From Leptotrichia shahii (GTDB taxonomy: Bacteria; Fusobacteriota; Fusobacteriia; Fusobacteriales; Leptotrichiaceae), in contig NZ_AP019827.1 of NCBI RefSeq assembly GCF_008327825.1, forward strand, positions 1,612,001 to 1,676,000: 64,000 nt of DNA, read 5' to 3'. Position 1 is the stretch's first letter; every line of letters begins with the position of its first letter. Positions 18,030 through 27,319 of this stretch are shown piece after piece. The position numbers and the translations under genes were made by a program. The notes beneath the pieces were generated by a model, which saw nothing but the letters and a program-made list of their open reading frames with translations, had not been told where the DNA came from and ran no database searches.

Positions 18030-20133
18030 TTATAATTTAAACAATAAATCCGTATAAGTTGGAAAATCCCAATATTCCTTACCAATAACTTTTTCCAAAT
18101 TATCACAAGGAACTCTCAATGCTTCAAGTCCTGATATTAATTTTTCTTTTGCTAGATCAGTTTGTTTAGAAAGATCTTCCTCGTTTGAAACTCTTGCAAT
18201 TTCTTTTTCAAGCGATTTTGTTTCTTTTCTTAATGCTGTCACATTTGACAAAACATCTTTTAACAAGTCTTCCTGCTCTTTTATAAAGGCTTTTCCGTAT
18301 TTTGAATTTTTTTCAATATGGTCTGCCAACAGGTTCGCAAATTTTAGAGCTGATGGCAGGATGTTTTTGTTTACAATGTCAATGAATGTTCTTGATTCGA
18401 TAGTAAGCTGCTTTACATATCTTTCAGCATAAGCGTTGTATCGTGCTAATGATTCTTGTTCTGACAGCATTCCAATTCCATCTACTAATTCCAGAATTTC
18501 TGGGTCAACCATTTTCCTAAGTGCTGTGTTTGCGGAAACTTCGTTTGTAAGTCCTCTTTTTTTGGCTTCCTTAACCCATTCTTCGCTGTATCCGTTACCG
18601 TTGAAAATAATTCTGTGGTGTTTTTTGTAGGCATTTGCAATGATTTCATTTTTTATTTTTGGTAAAGTTCTCTCTGTTGCTTTTTCAAGCTTCTCAGCAT
18701 ATTCAGACAGCACTTTTCCTACCATGGCATTTATTACCGCCGCTGTTGTTGCTGGAGTTGAGCTTGAACCTGGCATCCTAAATTCAAATTTGTTTCCTGT
18801 GAATGCGAAAGGTGAAGTTCTATTTCTATCTCCTGAATCCATGCTGAATGTTGGAAGCACATCAACTGACAAGTTTACTTCTGAAGCTTCTGACACAGGT
18901 GCATCTTTTTTGTTTGCAATGTTGTCTAGAATTGTTGTCAATTCTTCACCTAGGAAGATTGAAATAATTGCTGGCGGTGCTTCATGCCCTCCAAGTCTAT
19001 GGTCGTTTGTAGCAGTTGCAGTTGAATATCTCAGCATTGGATAATACCTGTCAACAGATTCAATTACTGCAGATGCAAAGATTAGGAAGTTTGTATTTGT
19101 CTTAGGATCTTTTAGGGCTAAACAAGTTCTTTCCGTCATCTGTTCCAAGCGACCAGTTGTTATGTTTTCCTGAACCATTTACGCCGTCAAAAGGTTTTTC
19201 GTGAAGTAATGCGACTAATCCGTGTTTTAATGCAGTTTTCTCGATTGTCTCCATTATAATCTGGTTCTGGTCTGAAGCCAAGTTTGCAACTGAAAATAAT
19301 GGCGCTACTTCAAATTGGTTTGGAGCAACTTCGTTATGTCTAGTTTTTGATGGAATTCCTAATTTCCAAAGTTCCACATCGACATCGCTCATAAAGTTTA
19401 TAACTTTATCTTTGATTTTTCCAAAGTAGTGGTCGTTCAGCTCTTGACCTTTTGGTGCTGGAGCTCCGAACAATGTTCTCCCAGTCAGAAGTAAATCATC
19501 CCTTGCTTCAAACAATTCTTTTTTAACCAAGAAATACTCTTGTTCAACTCCAAGTGTGTTAAATACATGCTTTGAAGTTGTATTTCCCAATGCTCTTAGC
19601 ACTCTTAAAGCCTGCTCATTTATATACTTCATTGTTCTTAGCAAAGGAACTTTCTTATCCAGCGCTTCACCTGTAAATGAAATAAAGGCGGTTGGAATAT
19701 ATAATGTAACTCCATTTTTATTTTCTCTTATGAATGGATATGAACTTGTATCCCAAATTGTATATCCTCTTGCTTCAAATGTGCTACGAAGTCCTCCATT
19801 TGGAAATGATGAAGCATCAGGCTCACCTTTTATCAAATTGCTTCCTGAAAATTTGTAAATTAATTCTTCACTTTCAGTTGGTTCCAAAAATGAGTCGTGT
19901 TTTTCAGCTGTCAAGTCTGTTAGCGGCTGAAACCAGTGGCAGTAGTGAGTTGCTCCCCTTTTAGTTGCCCAGTCTTTTATCGCATTTGCAATTACTTCCG
20001 CAGCTTCTTTTGACAATTCTGTTTTTCCTAGTTGCGATGCTTTAAATTCTTTGAAAACTTCTTTGGAAACTCTTTTTTTAAGGTTGCTGTCTCTGAAGAC
20101 GTTTTCTCCAAAACTTTTCATAGCATTTTCCAT
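18030..20133 (-). pseudogene. glnN: type III glutamine synthetase, split by one-base frameshift
   Basis: GSIII makes glutamine from glutamate and ammonia as a large ~700-aa subunit. The N-terminal part (20133-19102) runs from MENAMKSFGENVF to NGSGKHNNWSLGTDDGKN and then reaches a TAA. The C-terminal part continues in another frame from KDPKTNTNFLIFASAVI to the stop at 18030. The break is in a run of four A (plus-strand T at 19110-19113): removing one A joins PKDPKTNTNF in frame and gives about 697 aa, the normal length. All motifs are otherwise intact (GVEQEYFLV, NEVAPNQFEVAP). This may be a recent mutation, phase variation in a very short tract, or an assembly error. A good promoter lies upstream. 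Confidence 0.9.
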
Positions 20134-20208
20134 AAATTTACCTCTTTCTCTTCCATATCTTTCTTATGGCTCAGTTTTTTCACTCTCCACTTTTATAAAC
20201 ATAAGTTT

Positions 20209-20237
20209 ATTATACAATGCTAGAAAATATAAGTCAA
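20209..20237 (-). promoter_or_regulatory. sigma-70-type promoter of glutamine synthetase
   Basis: On the minus strand TTGACT (20237-20232), 17-bp spacer, TATAAT (20214-20209). The ATG of glnN is about 75 bp downstream, preceded by AGAGG. Confidence 0.75.
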
Positions 20238-20452
20238 ATAAAAATTTTTTTCTACTTTTTTCTATTTTTACAAACAAAAAATAATATACTTTATTTTACA
20301 ACTAAAGTCATACTAATTAATAAAATATACTCACAAAAAAATACGTTATTCATATTAAATAAAATAAATGTTAAAATATAACTGAGTTATTTTACAATCA
20401 AAATTTTCAAAATTAAAAAATTATTACAAAAAACTGAAAGAGAGAAAACAAA

Positions 20453-20662
20453 ATGAAAGACTTAACAAAAGGAAATGAACCAAAAACTATAATTTATTTT
20501 TCTTTACCAATTTTAATAGGAAATTTATTTCAGCAGATTTATAATATTTCAGACACAACCATTGTAGGAAATTTTTTAGGAAAGGAAAGCCTTGTGAATG
20601 ATTTTTATAGGAAATCCTATTTTTATTTAAAAACAAGGGGTTTTGAACTGACCCCTTGTTAA
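20453..20662 (+). pseudogene. MATE efflux pump remnant, 5' end only
   Basis: The first ~46 residues, MKDLTKGNEPKTIIYFSLPI then LIGNLFQQIYNISDTTIVGN and FLGKESL, are a clear N-terminus of a MATE-family multidrug/Na+ antiporter (normally ~450 aa). Homology stops at about 20593, where the sequence becomes an R1-like repeat and soon a stop. The rest of the gene is not in the window. It keeps a start and a GAGAG ribosome binding site. An element insertion followed by deletion explains the structure. Confidence 0.8.
20633..20659. repeat. R1 core palindrome
   Basis: ACAAGGGG, an 11-nt spacer and CCCCTTGT, followed by TAAATCG as in other R1 copies. It directly follows the point where the MATE gene is broken and may terminate the J-like operon arriving from the other side. 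Confidence 0.6.
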
Positions 20663-20733
20663 ATCGTAATAATTTAATTTGAGAAAATATAATCTTAGAG
20701 TACTGGCACAATAATAAATCTTCCCATTTAATA

Positions 20734-22572
20734 TTAATTTCTATGGCTATTATAATAATTATCTATTTCATCATTGTAAAACTGTTTTGCTTTATACTGT
20801 GAATTTGCATTATTCCAATGAGTTCCTTTATAATAACAGCCTACCTCATTTTCCATATCCTCATTTGCTATTGCCAAAATTACTACTTGCCTAATCTGTG
20901 CAATTTGTTGTAAATATTCTCGATAAGCATCATCAACTTGAGTGTATGTAGCCTGTGAAAATGGAGTATTTGTTCCAGGAACTATACCTTTGTCAACTTT
21001 TTCAATTTCATTTACTGCATTGCAATATTCAGATTTTATATCCATATAAGGTTGATATTGGTCTTCTACCCCAATTAAAGTTTGTTCATATCCAAGACTT
21101 CTTTTTGAAAATGTCGAATTTTTTCCGTCATCTTTTAAATACGTATATCCGTTTATTGTTTCGTGATTAGTATCTACAGGTGGTGTAGTATTTTCATTAT
21201 TTTCTGGGGTTGTTTCTGAAGTTGGACTTGTCTCTTTTGGAAAATTATCTTCAGATTGAGTTCTTTTTAATGAATAGCTGTCGTCAGAGGAATTTGCTGA
21301 CATATTTTTCATTGTTAAAAATATCATAACTGCTATTACTATAAAAAGTATTACTCCGCTAACAATTAATATGACATTAGTTGTATTGCTATTACTATTC
21401 CTAGAACTTCTATTTTGATTATTATTATTACCGTAATTATTATTATTATTATTATTAGAACTTACCCCCGCTTTTTCATCCATTCTTTTTCTTATCATCT
21501 CTATCCGTGGATTTTCTGACCAGTAATATTTCGCCTCGTTTAAACATTTTACAGCTTCATTGAATCTAAAATTCTCTATAGCATTTAAGGCTCTTTCACA
21601 TGCAGCTTCACTTAATTTTTTTGACTCATTATTATCATTTTTATATGTATTTTGTGGTTTGTTTATATCATCTGAGCTTTTTGAAATATTATAAGGTATT
21701 TTATTTGCTTCACAAAATCCTATAAATATGTTTTTTGCTTCCCTTTTGCTATTCAATATATTTTTTATATTATTAAAATTGTCACTTTTCTCATTTGAAA
21801 TTTGCTTATCAGTAACTTCATAAATTGCTTTTATTTCTTCCAATTCTTTTTTTACTTTTATATATTTCAAATATTTCAGATATTCATCGTATTCATTCCT
21901 TTTTCCAATACTTCCAAATATCTTCTCACATTCAGTAAGTAATTTTTTCTTAGCTGAAGTTTCATTATCAGATTTAATCAAATCTTTTCTTTTTTCTTTA
22001 ACAGCCTCAATAATTCCTTCTTTATTGAATTTTTTCATATTTATATTTTCAGAGTTCAAAAATTCGTATAAATCCTTTTTATCCAATATTTTTAAATTTT
22101 GCTCAACTGTCAAAAATTCATATTTTCTATTAATACACTCACAATAGTTTTTATATATTTTTTCATCATATAATTCTATTTTACCGTTTTCTTCAATCCG
22201 TTTTTTAATTAATTCTTTTTTTCTTTTAGTTCTATTTGCTATATCTTGTATTTTTTCTGATGTAATAACACTTCCCTCAAAAAATTTCAAAAATTTATCT
22301 ATCGGTTCAAATAGCTTATTTTGTGCATCTTTTATTATTTCTTTTCTTTTGATGCTGTCAAGCATTTCACTTTCTATAACCCCACGTTTTAAAAGTTCAC
22401 CATAATTTTTATATTTCGTGCCATTTAATGGATCTGTTTCTTTTCTTAACCATTCTTTTCTTTTCTCTTCTATTCTATTTTTTATTTTCTGCTCATTCTC
22501 TTCTGCTACTGGATAATACTCTAATTCAAGTATTTCATACCAGTTATATTCAATTTCATTTCTTTCTGTCAT
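20734..22572 (-). CDS. membrane-anchored J-like cochaperone, paralogue A
   Basis: 612 aa, no N-terminal signal. Residues ~9-95 resemble a degenerate J domain: YNWYEILELEYYP (helix I), a charged helix ending KRKEW, and a third helix; the HPD tripeptide is absent and a TDP stands in its region. Residues ~100-370 are charged and helical, ending with ACERALNAIENFRFNEAVK, a TPR-like pair. An Asn-rich linker leads to one membrane segment (about 397-421, VILIVSGVILFIVIAVMIF). The ~190-residue C-terminal domain is predicted outside, with two Cys shared with paralogue B (EYCNAV and GCYYKGTHWN). Last gene of the Hsp70 block. The Hsp70-partner role is inferred from context. Confidence 0.75.
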   Translation of the reverse strand: MTERNEIEYNWYEILELEYYPVAEENEQKIKNRIEEKRKEWLRKETDPLNGTKYKNYGELLKRGVIESEMLDSIKRKEIIKDAQNKLFEPIDKFLKFFEGSVITSEKIQDIANRTKRKKELIKKRIEENGKIELYDEKIYKNYCECINRKYEFLTVEQNLKILDKKDLYEFLNSENINMKKFNKEGIIEAVKEKRKDLIKSDNETSAKKKLLTECEKIFGSIGKRNEYDEYLKYLKYIKVKKELEEIKAIYEVTDKQISNEKSDNFNNIKNILNSKREAKNIFIGFCEANKIPYNISKSSDDINKPQNTYKNDNNESKKLSEAACERALNAIENFRFNEAVKCLNEAKYYWSENPRIEMIRKRMDEKAGVSSNNNNNNNYGNNNNQNRSSRNSNSNTTNVILIVSGVILFIVIAVMIFLTMKNMSANSSDDSYSLKRTQSEDNFPKETSPTSETTPENNENTTPPVDTNHETINGYTYLKDDGKNSTFSKRSLGYEQTLIGVEDQYQPYMDIKSEYCNAVNEIEKVDKGIVPGTNTPFSQATYTQVDDAYREYLQQIAQIRQVVILAIANEDMENEVGCYYKGTHWNNANSQYKAKQFYNDEIDNYYNSHRN

Positions 22573-22689
22573 TCCTTTTTCTCCTTTAATTCAAATATTT
22601 ATCAAAAATATTTTCTCTAATTAAAGTATACCTATATTTCCTTAAATTACTAAATCCATATATTCAAATAAAATTGTGAATACCTTCAT

Positions 22690-24507
22690 TTAATATTGAT
22701 TTCCATAGTTATTATAATAATTAACTATTTCATCTCTTTCAAATTGTTTTGCCTTATACTTGGAATTTTCTGTATTCCAACGAGTACCCTTATAAAAACA
22801 TCCAGATTCTGGCTCTATTACACTATCATTTCCATTATTTAATAAGAAAACAACTTGTCTCATTTGTGCTATTTCCTGCAAGTATTCCTTATATGCATCA
22901 TCAACTTCTATATATGTGGCCTGTCTAAATGGAGTATTTGTTCCAGGAACTATTCCTTCGTCTACTTTTACAATTTCATTTACTGCATTGCAATATTTCG
23001 CTTTAATATTTTCATAAGCAGATGAGTTATCACTTACACCCATCATTCCTTCTTCATATCCAAGATCTCTACTTGAAAATGTTGAAGCTTTTCCGTCATC
23101 TTTTAAATAAGTATACCCGTTTATTGTTTCGTGATTAGTATCTACAGGTGGTGTAGTATTTTCATTATTTTCTGGGGTTGTTCCTGAAGTTGGACTCGTC
23201 ACTTTTGGAAAATTATCTTCAGATTGAGTTCTTTTTTCGTCAGAAGAATTTGCTGACATATTTTTTATTGTTAAAAATACCATAACTACTATTACTATAA
23301 AAAGTATTACTCCGCTAACAATTAATATGACATTAGTCCCATTGCTATTACTATTCCCAGAACTTCTATTTTGATTGTTGTTATTACCGTAATAATTATT
23401 AGGACTTGCCCCCGCTTTTTCATTCATTCTTTTTCTTATCATCGCTATTCGTGGATTTTCTGGCCAGTAATACTTTGCTTCATCCAAACATTTTACAGCT
23501 TCATTGAATCTAAAATTCTCTATAGCATTCAAGGCTCTTTCACAGGCGGCTTCACTTAATCTTTTTGCATCATTTTGACGTGTTTCTTGCGGTCTATTTG
23601 AATCATCTGATCTTTTTGAAATATTATAGGATATTTTATTTGCTTCACAAAATCCTATAAATATATTTTTAGCTTCCTTTTCACTATTCAATATATTTTT
23701 TATATTATTAAAATTATCATTTTCCTTATTCGATACTTGTTTATCAGTAACTTCATAGATAGTTTTTATTTCTTCCAGTTCCTTTTTTACATTTACATAT
23801 TTTAAATATTTAAGATATTCATCATATTCATTTCTTTTTCCGTTATTCCCAAATATCTTCTCACATTCCGTAAGCAATTTTTTCTTGGCTGAAGTCTCAT
23901 TATCAGATTTAATTAGATTTTTTCTTTTTTCTTTAATCGCTTCAATAATTCCCCCTTCATTCAATCTTGTTGCATTTATATTTTCAGAATTAAGAAACTT
24001 ATATAAATCCTTCTTATCCAATATTTTTAAATTTTGTTCAACTGTCAAAAATTCATATTTTCTATTAATATATTCACAATAATTTTTGTATATTTTTTCA
24101 TCATATAATTCTATTTTACCATTCTCTTCAATTCTTTTTTTTATTAGTTCTTCTTTTCTCTTAGTCTTATCGGCTATCTCTCTTATTTTCTTTGATGTAA
24201 TAATACTTCCTTCAAAATACTTCAAAAATTTATCTATCGGTTCAAATAGCTTATTTTGTGCATCTTTTATCAATTCTCTTCTTTTAGTGCTGTCAAGCAT
24301 TTCACTTTCTATAACTCCATGCTTTAAAAGTTCACCATAATTTTTATATTTTGTACCATTTAATGGATCAGTTTCTTTTCTTAGCCATTCCTTCCTTTTT
24401 TCTTCTATTCTAGCCTTTATTTTTCCTTCATTTTCTTCAGCAGCCGGATAATACTCCAATCCAAGTATTTCATACCAGTTATATTCAATTTTATTTCTAT
24501 CTGCCAT
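22690..24507 (-). CDS. membrane-anchored J-like cochaperone, paralogue B
   Basis: 605 aa, close tandem duplicate of the next gene downstream (very similar cytosolic part, more diverged outer domain). YNWYEILGLEYYPAAEEN keeps the J-domain helix I 'YEILGL' better than paralogue A; HPD is again missing. TPR-like ACERALNAIENFRFNEAVK and an Asn/Ser-rich linker precede one membrane segment at about 389-415. The outer domain starts near NHETINGYTYLKDDGK and holds the conserved Cys in KYCNAVNEI and GCFYKGTRWN. AGGGAG precedes the ATG. It follows Hsp70 after 364 bp that include a terminator, so it may have its own promoter. Confidence 0.75.
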   Translation of the reverse strand: MADRNKIEYNWYEILGLEYYPAAEENEGKIKARIEEKRKEWLRKETDPLNGTKYKNYGELLKHGVIESEMLDSTKRRELIKDAQNKLFEPIDKFLKYFEGSIITSKKIREIADKTKRKEELIKKRIEENGKIELYDEKIYKNYCEYINRKYEFLTVEQNLKILDKKDLYKFLNSENINATRLNEGGIIEAIKEKRKNLIKSDNETSAKKKLLTECEKIFGNNGKRNEYDEYLKYLKYVNVKKELEEIKTIYEVTDKQVSNKENDNFNNIKNILNSEKEAKNIFIGFCEANKISYNISKRSDDSNRPQETRQNDAKRLSEAACERALNAIENFRFNEAVKCLDEAKYYWPENPRIAMIRKRMNEKAGASPNNYYGNNNNQNRSSGNSNSNGTNVILIVSGVILFIVIVVMVFLTIKNMSANSSDEKRTQSEDNFPKVTSPTSGTTPENNENTTPPVDTNHETINGYTYLKDDGKASTFSSRDLGYEEGMMGVSDNSSAYENIKAKYCNAVNEIVKVDEGIVPGTNTPFRQATYIEVDDAYKEYLQEIAQMRQVVFLLNNGNDSVIEPESGCFYKGTRWNTENSKYKAKQFERDEIVNYYNNYGNQY

Positions 24508-24734
24508 CTCTTTTTCTCCCTTGATTTCTCGAAAATATTTTTCCCAATTAAAATATACTCAAACTTCTCTAAATTACATTTATAATTTTTCAAAAAATAT
24601 AAAACAGTATTAATAAAAGAAATTTGAGTAATTTTAATTATGTTTAGTTGTAATTTATAAATTTAACTTATTCAGAAACTATATATTTAAAATTTATCAA
24701 AAAATTTTCTAAAGCAAGGAAATCTTGAACTCTG
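24508..24734. other. intergenic region between Hsp70 terminator and paralogue B
   Basis: No reading frame. It should contain the promoter of the two J-like genes if the terminator at 24735-24765 works; candidate -10 boxes are many in this AT-rich DNA and none has a convincing -35. Confidence 0.35.
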
Positions 24735-24765
24735 ATAAAAAAGTTCTAACTATTAAACTTTTTTT
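24735..24765 (-). terminator. Rho-independent terminator after Hsp70
   Basis: On the minus strand AAAAAGTT, 10-nt loop, AACTTTTTT. It is about 107 bp beyond the Hsp70 stop and divides the block into two transcription units, or lets only part of transcription through. Confidence 0.65.
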
Positions 24766-24871
24766 GTAAATAATATTCACATAAGCTACTTCTATTTTCA
24801 GAAACCAAAGACCCTTTACTAAATTCTTTAAGATCATAAAATTATTGAATAAGTCATTAATTAACTGGAAC

Positions 24872-26521
24872 TTATAGAACCGAGATGCCTTGTGAACGTT
24901 GTTTTATTTTTTCTAATTCTTCTTCAGACATTACACCTTTTGTTTCCATTCTTACATTTACTTCCCTATTTCCAGTTTTATCTACTCCTTTAACATCCAG
25001 GATTCCTTCTTTATTCAATTTCAATGTAACTTCAATTGGTGCCCCTTGTGAAAGTCCCGCAGGAAGTTCCAATATTGCTTCTCCAATTTTTAAATCATCA
25101 TCAACATTAAAATATTCATCCATATAATCATTTTCATAAATTTCTATATTTGCTGTATTCTGATTGCGAACATTTGTTCCAAAAACTTGAGAAACATTTA
25201 CAAATCCATTATTCATAGGTTCATTTTTTACTATCATATTGTAACATTTTTCTTCATTCCTATGAATTATCTTTATTGCAAAACTTTTTGTTGTAGCTAT
25301 TATAATTTGTCTAGCAGCTCCACCAATGCTCATCATCTCAGGCGTTACTGACAAATCTTCCTTATAATCACTTGCATTTAATTCCTTTTCATCTCCATTA
25401 ACTGATACTTTCACTTCCTTATCAGAATTAAAATCATGACCCGCAAGACTTTTTTGATTATTTACATATACATTTACAGCATGAATAGCAGCTCCTTTAG
25501 CAACAGCCTCATCTGGCTCAAGTATTTTAATTTCGCTTTCTCCAAAATTCTCTGTCAACATTTTTTTTACTTGAGGCATTCTTGTAGATCCACCTACTAA
25601 AAGTATTTCATCAATTTTACCATATCCTTTATTTCTAGCAACTTCAATTGCCTCTCTCGTTTTATTTAAAGTTTCATCAAGCAATGTAGAAGTTATTTCA
25701 TCAAATTTTTCTCTTGTTACAGAAATTTTTGATCTTTTTCCATTTACTTCTAACATATCACTAGCCTGATTTTTTGAAGTTAACTGCTTTTTCATCTTTT
25801 CAGCTTTCAATCTCAAATCCTGTATCGCATATTCATCAAATTCTACTTCAGCTCCTATATTTTCTATAAATTGATTAGCTAAATATCTTATTAATACTTC
25901 ATCCCAGTTTCTTCCACCTAGGTCATGATCTCCGTCTGAACATATAACTTCAATTTTATCAGAACTTATTCTCATAATTGTTACATCAAATGTTCCACCA
26001 CCAAGATCGTATATTAAAATAGTTTTTTCATTTTGTTCATTTGCACAGCCATAATACAATGCTGCCGCTGTAGGTTCACTTATAATTTCCAATACATTTA
26101 AACCTGCTATTATTCCTGCATTTTTAGTTGCTGTACGCTCTGCTGTACCAAAATAAGCTGGACAAGTTATAACTACATCTTTAACTTCTATTCCTAACTG
26201 TTCTGAGGCATCTTTAGCCAATTTTCTCAAAATATATGATGATATTTCCTCTGGTGTCTTATCTTCATAATTATATCTAATTGCAAAGTCCGTTTTTCCC
26301 ATCAATGTTTTTACCAACATGGAAGTTGTGTCTGGATTTAAAACTGCTTCAGCCTTTGCATCATTTCCAACAATTACATTATCCCCTTCAAAAGCGACTA
26401 CAGAAGGAGTTATATTTTCACCTTCATTATTTTTTATTACTTCTGCCCTTGCAGTATCATCTACACGAGCTATACATGAATAAGTTGTTCCCAAATCAAT
26501 TCCAAATACATATTTTGACAT
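24872..26521 (-). CDS. Hsp70 (DnaK-like) chaperone lacking the helical lid
   Basis: 549 aa against ~600-640 for DnaK. The ATPase domain is complete: FGIDLGTTYSCIARVDD, VVITCPAYFGTAERTATKNA, GLNVLEIISEPTAAALYYG, YDLGGGTFDV and LLVGGSTRMPQVKK. The interdomain stretch (about 366-395) is unusual: the normal DVLLLDVTPLSLG is replaced by YKEDLSVTPEMMSIGG. A beta substrate domain follows (about 396-530), but the protein ends after EELEKIKQR with no lid and no EEVD-type tail. E. coli HscC, another short Hsp70, is a fair comparison. It is 1 bp from the GrpE-like gene and is preceded by GGGAG. Confidence 0.9.
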   Translation of the reverse strand: MSKYVFGIDLGTTYSCIARVDDTARAEVIKNNEGENITPSVVAFEGDNVIVGNDAKAEAVLNPDTTSMLVKTLMGKTDFAIRYNYEDKTPEEISSYILRKLAKDASEQLGIEVKDVVITCPAYFGTAERTATKNAGIIAGLNVLEIISEPTAAALYYGCANEQNEKTILIYDLGGGTFDVTIMRISSDKIEVICSDGDHDLGGRNWDEVLIRYLANQFIENIGAEVEFDEYAIQDLRLKAEKMKKQLTSKNQASDMLEVNGKRSKISVTREKFDEITSTLLDETLNKTREAIEVARNKGYGKIDEILLVGGSTRMPQVKKMLTENFGESEIKILEPDEAVAKGAAIHAVNVYVNNQKSLAGHDFNSDKEVKVSVNGDEKELNASDYKEDLSVTPEMMSIGGAARQIIIATTKSFAIKIIHRNEEKCYNMIVKNEPMNNGFVNVSQVFGTNVRNQNTANIEIYENDYMDEYFNVDDDLKIGEAILELPAGLSQGAPIEVTLKLNKEGILDVKGVDKTGNREVNVRMETKGVMSEEELEKIKQRSQGISVL

Positions 26522-26522
26522 T

Positions 26523-27305
26523 TTATTCTCCCTTCAAATCTTCTTCTGGTTTTTTATAAATATTTACTTCAACTTTTTCTGGTGAAATAATTTTATCTTT
26601 ATATTTATAACCGCTGCTTAAAATATTTTCTATTTTCCCATGCAGCTGTTCATAAGGTGTTTCTATTTTTTTTATTATTTTTTGTTTTTTTACATCAACA
26701 TAGCTATCATTTTCTATATTGGTTTCATAAATTTCTATATCATTATTTTCCAAGATAATTTCCACTTCTTCAATATAACTTTGGAGTATTTCTGACTTTT
26801 CCTCTTCTGACATTGCACCAAAACTCTTTAAATTTTTTTTCATACTTTCCCTTATACTCACTAAGCTCATCACAATAGGTTTTATAAGCTGAAAATACAT
26901 ATCATTCTTATACTCCTGAAGTTCCTTATATAGTTTATCCGTTGTCTTTTTTTCAAATTCAATACTTTGAATCTTTTTCAAAAATAAATTATTTAATATT
27001 TCAACTTTTCCATTAATGTCTTCAATATTTTCCAAGATTTTTTCTAATTTATTTTCATCATTCTTACTATTATCATTCTTATCTGTTTCTTCTTGTTCAG
27101 CTTCTTCTCCATATTCCTCCCCTTCAATTTCTCTTCCCACAGGTTTATCCACTTTATCATTTTCTATTTTTTCCACCTCTTCAGGCTCATTTTCCTGTTT
27201 CATTTCTTCTTCTGAATTTCCTGTTTTTCCAACCTCATCCTTTTCTTCAAATTCCTTTTTTTCATCCGATTTACCCTTTTCATCTGAATTCCAAAAAAAT
27301 TTCAT
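26523..27305 (-). CDS. GrpE-like nucleotide exchange factor
   Basis: 260 aa. Residues ~10-90 are an acidic, low-complexity segment (Glu/Asp/Lys), then a coiled-coil helix (~95-150), and a C-terminal beta domain with the GrpE pattern: TPYEQLHGKIENILSSGYKY then KDKIISPEKVEVNIYKKPEE. The canonical general GrpE is ~200 aa, so this is a specialised variant with a long acidic head. ATG at 27305 is chosen because GGAG is 9 bp upstream; the ATG at 27320 overlaps the previous stop (TAATG) and has no ribosome binding site. Coupled to Hsp70. Confidence 0.82.
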   Translation of the reverse strand: MKFFWNSDEKGKSDEKKEFEEKDEVGKTGNSEEEMKQENEPEEVEKIENDKVDKPVGREIEGEEYGEEAEQEETDKNDNSKNDENKLEKILENIEDINGKVEILNNLFLKKIQSIEFEKKTTDKLYKELQEYKNDMYFQLIKPIVMSLVSIRESMKKNLKSFGAMSEEEKSEILQSYIEEVEIILENNDIEIYETNIENDSYVDVKKQKIIKKIETPYEQLHGKIENILSSGYKYKDKIISPEKVEVNIYKKPEEDLKGE

Positions 27306-27319
27306 CTCTATCAACTCCA

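Noticed and set aside
19102-19120. Programmed frameshifting in glutamine synthetase
   Set aside because: A +1 shift at CCT AAA AGA lacks a known slippery site with stimulator, and GSIII is not known to me to use recoding. An indel or sequencing error is simpler.
18030-19178. A separate C-terminal glutamine synthetase gene with its own start
   Set aside because: The frame joins the upstream half exactly after removal of one base, and there is no ribosome binding site at 19178; it is one broken gene.
21420-21470. Asn-codon run in the J-like gene as a likely sequencing slip
   Set aside because: The repeat is in whole codons, the frame is kept on both sides, and the paralogue has a shorter version, so it is a real low-complexity linker.
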